From positions 310,001 through 374,000 of the forward strand of contig VTFK01000118.1 of assembly GCA_009617715.1 (NCBI GenBank): a DNA stretch of 64,000 nucleotides. The letters run 5' to 3'. A program made the translations under genes and the position numbers. Of this stretch, positions 57,900-64,000 are shown in pieces. The DNA is from Plectrocnemia conspersa. Lineage: Eukaryota; Arthropoda; Insecta; Trichoptera; Polycentropodidae. The notes beneath the pieces are model-generated. The model was not told the DNA's origin and searched no databases. It saw only the letters and a program-made list of their open reading frames with translations. Each line of letters opens with the position of its first letter. Position 1 is the stretch's first letter.

Positions 57900-58200
57900 A
57901 TGCGCGCGTAATGGAAATGTTACCGGGAACATATGACGGCAATCACGATAAGTGAATTCTTAATTATAAGTCTTCGGAATCGAGTTAAAAACAGGCTCCT
58001 AGCGCACAAAGGGGGCTCGTCGGACAGGCCCTGTGCAGATAAGGCCGCTTTGATATACGGCGACATCTGTGGGCCGCTAATGCTGACCGCGCCGGGTAAT
58101 AAATGCGGCCCCTTCGAACACGCGCGAACGCGGCCCGTCGACTGTTTTGACACCGGTCACTTGTTGCCGTTTGTTTGATACACCACTAGACCTGGGTGTT
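57900..58200. promoter_or_regulatory. GC-rich island with TCF-like site
   Basis: Strong composition contrast: GGGGGCTCGTCGGACAGGCCC near 58010 and GACCGCGCCGGG near 58085. CTTTGAT at 58048-58054 and ACAAAGGGGG near 57998 are TCF/Sox-type words. Overlapping frames on both strands match nothing. Candidate enhancer. Confidence 0.35.
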
Positions 58201-58493
58201 AACCAGAATCGTGTTCATCGATGACCGATAGAACGTGTTCATTATGTATACATGTGTCCTTATAATTGACTATGTATGAAAGATATGTTAATAGAAAATA
58301 TACGTTTTGAACAATTCTAGAAAGTGTCCAAAAATTTTATTTAAAAAACGATTAGAGTAGGCGCAAGAGTTTTGTGTCATTAGAATAAATAATATATGAT
58401 ATATTAAATTGAATAAATAAAGTGTCTTCCCATACAAATTCTTGTGCTACTGAGATCTCTTTTTCGTTGTGTGTTGTGTGATGTTCTAAACAG

Positions 58494-58773
58494 AAGTTGT
58501 TACATGATAATGTACCTAGTGAAGAATTCTTAGGCAATAAAGTGCTTAGCCATCCTACGTATTCACATAATTTGACTCCCTGTGACTTCTGGCTATTCCA
58601 AAAAAATTAAGTTGGCGTTGAAGGGAAAATGTTTTGACACCATTGATGACGTCCAAAAGGATTTGACCGAGGCCTTAAAGACACATCCGGAAAGTTTCTA
58701 CAAAAGATGTTTCGAAATTTTCTATGATCGTCTCCCGGCATTTTTTTCTTATTATACTTATGTTCTTGCTTAA
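58494..58773 (+). pseudogene. mariner transposase C-terminal fragment
   Basis: The plus strand reads LHDNVPSEEFLGNKVLSHPT then LTPCDFWLFQK, followed after a frame shift near 58597-58610 by KIKLALKGKCFDTIDDVQKD and TEALKTHPESFYKRCFEIF. These are the H-D-N box with the second catalytic Asp, the Y-S-x-x-L-x-P-C-DFWLF box, and the C-terminal LKG-x-xF segment of Tc1/mariner transposases. The N-terminal helix-turn-helix and first Asp are absent and a spacer between the boxes is deleted. A dead remnant. Confidence 0.75.
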
Positions 58774-59089
58774 GTAAATTGGAGTTTGAAACAAAAAAAT
58801 GTAGTGTTTATTATTTTTATTTTTTTTGCAGCGTCTAAGTTCTGCTCTTTATTTAAAAGTGTCATTTTTTACTTGTTATTATTTTGCTATATACTAGGTA
58901 AGGTTTAAACTTTACTTAGAAGCTTAAACCTAACTTAATCTAATATCTTTTATATCCCGATTAAATATATGTCCGATTTTTTTTTAATTCTAAGGCGGTA
59001 GCGTTCAAGGGTTAATATTTCTTTATGGGTGACGCGAGAAATCCGATGGTGTAAGTTTAATTTTTTTATCCGAAAGCTGGCGAGGGTCA

Positions 59090-59930
59090 ATCCATCTAGT
59101 TAAGTTATGGCACAGATCCCCGGAGATAAGTGTAGCCGTCACCAGCCGCCCCTAAGGTCATACATCTCCTCAGTCCCGAGGTCGTTGGTCAATCACAAAA
59201 AAAAACAACAAAAAACCTCTTTCACTGAAATTTTTATTTCACGCTAAGTAATGTATATGATGTATTATTTTACTACAAAATTTAATATAATTCTATAGAG
59301 TAAGCAGATGATTGAACATTGAAATTATGTAACAGACTAAAAGTTTGTATGTATCATAGATATACATATTATATAAGTATCTATGCTTTGATAATTCCTA
59401 CAGAACTGTCAGTAATCAATAGTCGCTGTACAGTTAAAACATTTTGCTATTATCATACCTTATGCAGATATAAGTATCAGATATCAACCATTTCCATTAC
59501 AGCATCTCTCTTATACTTTTTGCTCTACCCAAGTTTTGCACGAAGGCACCTCGGTTGCATTACCTCCGGCAAACGACCGTCATATCGTATCGGTAGCGAT
59601 GCGACGACCATTATAATAATTTAATAGCACCCTCGCCAGCTACCTGTGTTGCTCTTGTCTCCTCCTCCTACTCCATGACTTCCAAGAGACAACACTCGCT
59701 ACCCGAGAGACAGGTCTTTCACACCGCTTCGCCCACGCACTATCTGGCTTACAACCACTAGACGTCGCCTTTACATTACGCCTGACAAATCGACGCATAA
59801 TAACGTTATGCCGTGTATATGTTAATCTCTGACAGGGTATAAGGACGCATGAAATATACAAATGACTTCGATACAAATTAACTTAATGCCGCCGGCTGGC
59901 CGACGGATATAATAATGGGCGACAAATTAA
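59090..59930. promoter_or_regulatory. Pair of GC-richer blocks
   Basis: Block one, 59090-59190, includes GTCACCAGCCGCCCC. Block two, 59510-59930, includes GGCACCTCGGTTGC and CCGGCTGGCCGACGG near 59890. Between them DNA is AT-rich. Frames of 101 (plus) and 78 (minus) codons in block two show no domain; the minus one is Arg-rich from CG-rich codons. Candidate noncoding elements. Confidence 0.3.
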
Positions 59931-61013
59931 ACATGTCTTCTTATTCAATTATGTATTCTGGAGACACGAATCGGTGATGTGCTCTACTGACTACAGGGTG
60001 ATGTGAATGTTTTTTCATAAATAACGATTTAATTATGAATTTTCCACTATATTATAAAATATTATCAGTATTTTATCATAGAATGTTTACTATTTAATTT
60101 GTTTTTTATTATTTTAAATTAAGCTTGTTTACTACCTTTAAAAGTAATTAACACACTTGTTGCAATAGAAAAATAGATTAATTCATTATGAAATAAAGAG
60201 AGCAAAACCGTTTAATAATAGTAATTAAAACATAATTAAAATATTAACAATTTGTTAGATTAAGTTTTCATAAAACTTTTCTGAAAATTTGAACTTACAA
60301 ATATAGCGATTAAGTTTGTTAACCAGAATTCTATATATAAAATAAAAAATCTATTTTTTTTTGTGTTATTTGAAATTCAATATTTTTTTTAAAAATGTTC
60401 CGGAAATTCCAAGCCATTTTCAGTGAATTTGTCAATAATTATATTTAAGGTAATCCTAGGTTAAAAAAACATGTTTTTCTATGTAGTATAAAAAAAGAGG
60501 CTTGAATTATGAAGAGTTTTTAATGTGTATATTAGACATTTATGTGACGAATTATTTTATAAATTAAGTAAAATCATATTTTATAAAGCAATCCTCTGAA
60601 AGTTCTGCAATAATATATCGTTTCTCATCATCTTTCGTGACTCTTGCGTGGATCTGCTATTCAATATATATTCTAATTAAAGTACACAGAAGATGGTACA
60701 AAATACCTTTATAGGGAATAAAATATTTTCCCAAAAATGCATTCTGGAATAAAAGGCCCGTAACCAAAAAAATGCTTTTATATATTTATTATCATTTTTA
60801 CTTCCGTGATATCTGTCCAATTATTTCGTCAAAAAATTCAAGCCTGTTACATTTTCTCTAGTTGAAAAATTTATTGATAATTGCCTTTACCTGTTACATC
60901 TACACATAGTGGTGAAATAGGATTAATTAAAATTGTAGCAGGATAATTATTATTTTTACTGTTGCTTGTAATCTGCATAACTAATCTCACTCGAAAAAAC
61001 TCTTCCTTCAGAT
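59931..61013. other. AT-rich DNA, no gene
   Basis: AT-rich filler upstream of the hAT pseudogene. A 75-codon minus frame (60871-61098) is not homologous to hAT as far as I can tell. The missing N-terminal half of the transposase and the 5' TIR are not visible here. Confidence 0.35.
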
Positions 61014-61042
61014 TAAAATCTATTATAATATAATAGATTTTA
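61014..61042. repeat. Perfect 14-bp inverted repeat at hAT 5' edge
   Basis: TAAAATCTATTATA, one central A, then its exact complement. It lies exactly where hAT-like coding similarity starts (61029), marking the truncation point. It may be a rearrangement scar. Confidence 0.5.
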
Positions 61043-62215
61043 CGTAAGATATATTGATAAAAGAGAATTTGCAGAAGAAATGTTATTCTGCAAATCATTA
61101 GAAAGCACCACTACCTCCAAAGATATATTTAATAAGCTAAAAGAATATTTAGATGTTAAGAATATACCAATGAAAAATATAATATCTTGTGCTGCAGATG
61201 GTGCCCCAATATGATGGGAAAGAAAAATGGCTGCTTAAAATTAATGAAAGACGAGAATCCAGATATGACTGTGGTGTATTGTGTTATTCACAGGGAAAAA
61301 TTGGTAGCTAAATACATTTCACCTGTTCTAAATGAGGTACTAAATTCCGTTATAAAGTGTATCAATATGATTAAAACTAGTGCTAAATCTGAGCGTCTCT
61401 TCAAGTTATTTTGTGAAGAACAAAATGCGGAACACGTAAGACTATTACTTCACACTGAAGTAAGATGGCTCTCAAAAGGAAATTCCTTAAAAAGATTTAT
61501 GGAATTATTCGATACCCTTTGTGATTTTTTAAGCAACCGATCTGATATGAAGTTTTTGATGACGGTCGACGGTAAAGCATTTGTAAGCTATTTAACTGAT
61601 ATATTTGAAAAAATAAATATTTTAAATAGCCAACTTCAAGGATCGGAGTAAACACTTGTCGATGCAAAAGCAAAGATATTTACATTTACCACTTTTATCG
61701 AATTATCTAAAAAAAATATTTTTAACAACAATTTTGAAACATTTTACAGGCTCCAAAAATGTGAAGTGACTGATAATGCTAAACGTGTTATTTTGGACCA
61801 TCTGCAAACTTTATCAACTGATTTTAAAGAACGGTTTGCTGATTTAAAAGAGATACATTTTCTAGCTTGGTTGACACAACCAATGCTGGTAGATATTTCA
61901 AATGAAAATTTGTATGAAGAAGAACTTTCGGAAAAGAAAAATGATGATTCGATTACAAATTTATTCAATATAAAAGGAATAATGGCATGGATGTGCGAAG
62001 AAACTAACACAAAATATCCTAATATTACTTTGCATGCTAGAAATTTATTATTACCCTTTCCATCATCTTATTTAGTGGAATGTGGTTTTAGCGCTATAAG
62101 CGATTTACTCATTAACAAAATAAATCGATTGAATATTACAAATAGAGGGGACTTAAGACTGAAATTAACCAAATTAGATCCAGACATAAAATTTCTTTGT
62201 AGCAAGCGTAAGTGA
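61029..62215 (+). pseudogene. hAT transposase pseudogene (ZBED5/FAM200-like)
   Basis: About 395 codons of a normally 550-650-residue transposase. Order: FYVRYIDKREFAEEMLFCKS and the CAADGAP motif of the RNase-H-like fold, a one-base frameshift at about 61206-61210, then MMGKKNGCLK, VVYCVIHREKLVAKY (Cys-x2-His-like insertion domain start), TEVRWLSKGNSLKRF, an in-frame stop TAA at 61649-61651, DAKAKIFTF, HFLAWLTQP, and the C-terminal dimerisation block SYLVECGFSAISDLL with RGDLRLKLT. The BED finger and N-terminal half are missing. The protein family, including domesticated ZBED5/FAM200 relatives, is hAT. Two lesions in about 1.2 kb suggest a fairly recent death. Confidence 0.85.
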
Positions 62216-62402
62216 ATTTAATAATTTAATAATGGATTAGGCATTACCATTTTATTTTATTTTACACACATTTTTAATTTGTATTTTGTAATTATTTTAA
62301 TTATAATATACGTTTTGAAAATTTACCTACTGTTTTATTAAAAAATATGCCGGTGGGGCATATGACTTTTGAAAAGACTACGGTGGGGCATGGCATAAAG
62401 AA

Positions 62403-62417
62403 GGCTGGGAAACACTG
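62403..62417 (+). repeat. 3' terminal inverted repeat of the hAT element
   Basis: GGCTGGGAAACACTG ends with CACTG, the inverted form of the hAT start CAGTGTTTCCCAGCC, 200 bp after the transposase stop. The preceding sequence has two GGTGGGGCAT words (62352-62361 and 62382-62391), typical subterminal repeats. The matching 5' TIR was not found, in line with 5' truncation. Confidence 0.6.
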
Positions 62418-64000
62418 TATTATATGGTATGATGATAATAAAATAAAGTCAGTTCCAATAAGAACATTTATAGATTTTTCTAATTGTTCTAAAGTTTGTT
62501 CTAAAATAGTAATATGGTTTTCATAATATCATTTTTAATAGTTTGCGACATTCTTCCAGCCTATAAATTAAAAAAAAAACACTTTGAATTTATAATTTAA
62601 TTAATTATAAATAAATCAAACCATTGAAACATAAGTAAAATCTGAATAAGAATAAATGACTGCAAAAACATACATATTTAGATATTCAAGAGCAACCCTA
62701 GGCAAACCATTTTTTTTTAATTTCACATTGAATAAATGTGTTATGGTAAACTAAAAATTTCGTTTTCATTGATCTTTCAAATGGGAAAAAAATAAAAAGC
62801 AGCTCTAAATTACTTTAAAAAATGTGGAGTCCACCTCGACATAGTAATTCAGAGTTAAGCTTGATCACATATTTTTACACAAATAATAAATATCCTGATT
62901 TATATGTAAAACTATGCGCTTGTTTATTATTTGTTTTAGGTTTTCTTCATACAATTTCTAGTCGATTTTTAATACCATATAAATGTTGTCATTGAATAAG
63001 ACTCATGTTTACACCTATTAGAAGAAAACTAATGTCAAATATAATACATCGATAATTGAATTTTTTTGACAAAATCCTATAAAGTAAAATTCCTGAGAAT
63101 CATATAAATAGATTCGATACATACAATAGTAATAAATAATAGTTTGTATACAAAAGATTTTCTTGTAGCGAATTTTATACTAGATGTTTTATAATGTAGC
63201 GTAAAACTCAGCTTCAAAATAATTAATTACATTCTTAGTATCATAGTATGTGAGTTTCGAAAAAAAATTGTAAAGAAAATCACCGTGTAATTTTACATCA
63301 TACATACATCTAGTAATTTTATTTTTGTTGCGAAAATATATATTTGTATATAGCGAAATATAAAACATTTAATATGAAATTTTCCGCATCCCGATATAAA
63401 AAAATAGTGCAAATTATAAATAAATTAAATAACTTATGAGTTTCGAATTAATGTGAACCAAAGATAATATTAGAGTAAATATAAATTAACTATGATACAA
63501 TATCCTAGAAGCCTTTGAAATATAGATTTACAGCACAGCTACACAATAATTTTAATATCTAATTTCAACAAATAAATAAGAAAATTAGATTCAAAACAAT
63601 CCGAACAAATCAAAAATAATATTTAAAACCAAAGAAATTGAGCGTCCGGTACTCGCACGTTTTCTAGCTGCGGTACCTCACTACAGTGAAGTACTGACAG
63701 CATAAATCCATATTTTGATGAAAAAAAAAGTAATGTTACGGATAAAAAAATATTGAGAATTTATATGAACAATAAAAAAAACTAGCATGATTCTAAGAAG
63801 AATTTTGAAAAAAGCTTCAATTTATTTTAAATTTATTTATAATATATACCTGTTTACTTACTTATACATTAAAACACTTGACAATTTCGATCGTTTTGCT
63901 TAGGATGATGTATACATTTCGTAAAAGCAGCAATATTGTGATATTTATATATACATTTAAATACACACATTTGAACTCGGTTCCAAAAATAAGTATATTT
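62418..64000. other. AT-rich DNA, no gene
   Basis: AT-rich filler to the window end. An imperfect palindrome (GTAC, TCACT, AGTGA, GTAC around 63673-63694) lies in a small GC-richer patch. No frame or family match. Confidence 0.4.

Noticed and set aside
60871..61098. Minus frame next to the hAT pseudogene as an inverted hAT piece
   Set aside because: A VDVTGK-like word looked similar to the hAT DESTDVTGK motif, but the rest does not align, so similarity is probably chance.

Overview
The window looks like arthropod, most likely insect, nuclear DNA. It is strongly AT-rich and carries a mixed load of decayed transposons (Jockey-type LINE fragments, hAT, Tigger/pogo, mariner, piggyBac-like and several non-autonomous elements). 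It has no bacterial-style gene packing. I find no intact host protein-coding gene. Nearly all open frames are 60-100 codons long, match no family, and lie either in AT-rich filler or inside repeats. I cannot fix the order from sequence alone.

Layout. The background is very AT-rich DNA interrupted every 1-5 kb by GC-richer, complex, non-repetitive islands of 150-600 bp (e.g. 3890-4350, 5165-5560, 6215-6490, 7870-8215, 9905-10350, 13430-13930, 20395-20980, 23456-24400, 27530-28260, 29090-29460, 34230-34625, 36290-36990, 38090-38760, 40690-41150, 45430-45990, 52060-52660, 57900-58200, 59090-59930). They hold homeodomain-, POU-, Sox-, Exd/Hox- and E-box-like words and no convincing exon. The simplest reading is a gene desert of cis-regulatory DNA next to, or in a large intron of, a developmental regulator. 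Two islands (20805-20980 and 23456-23609) are diverged direct duplicates of each other.

Mobile DNA. The dominant repeat, here called M, is a non-autonomous element of about 1.0-1.1 kb with about 27-bp terminal inverted repeats beginning TGCCTG and a TTA target duplication (10881-11985, 30931-31951, 53047-54094, 56726-57795, plus fragments at 19479, 33494 and 38826). M1 is inserted inside a Jockey-type reverse transcriptase remnant. M3 abuts a second one. Two members of a short hAT MITE family (19702-19967 and 42593-42839) keep 8-bp target duplications. A piggyBac-like element (6760-7449) with a related end at 3253, a palindromic Tigger-like MITE (9310-9572), an element with iteron-like inverted ends (25672-26625), a Tigger transposase tail (50480-50863), a mariner tail (58494-58773) and a 5'-truncated hAT transposase pseudogene (61029-62215, one frameshift and one in-frame stop, with its 3' terminal repeat at 62403-62417) complete the set.

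Nothing here works together as an operon or pathway. The functional content, if any, is regulatory. The most unusual items are the duplicated regulatory-like block, the M family with its nested insertion, the iteron-ended element, and several perfect inverted repeats. All function statements for islands are inference from composition and short motifs.
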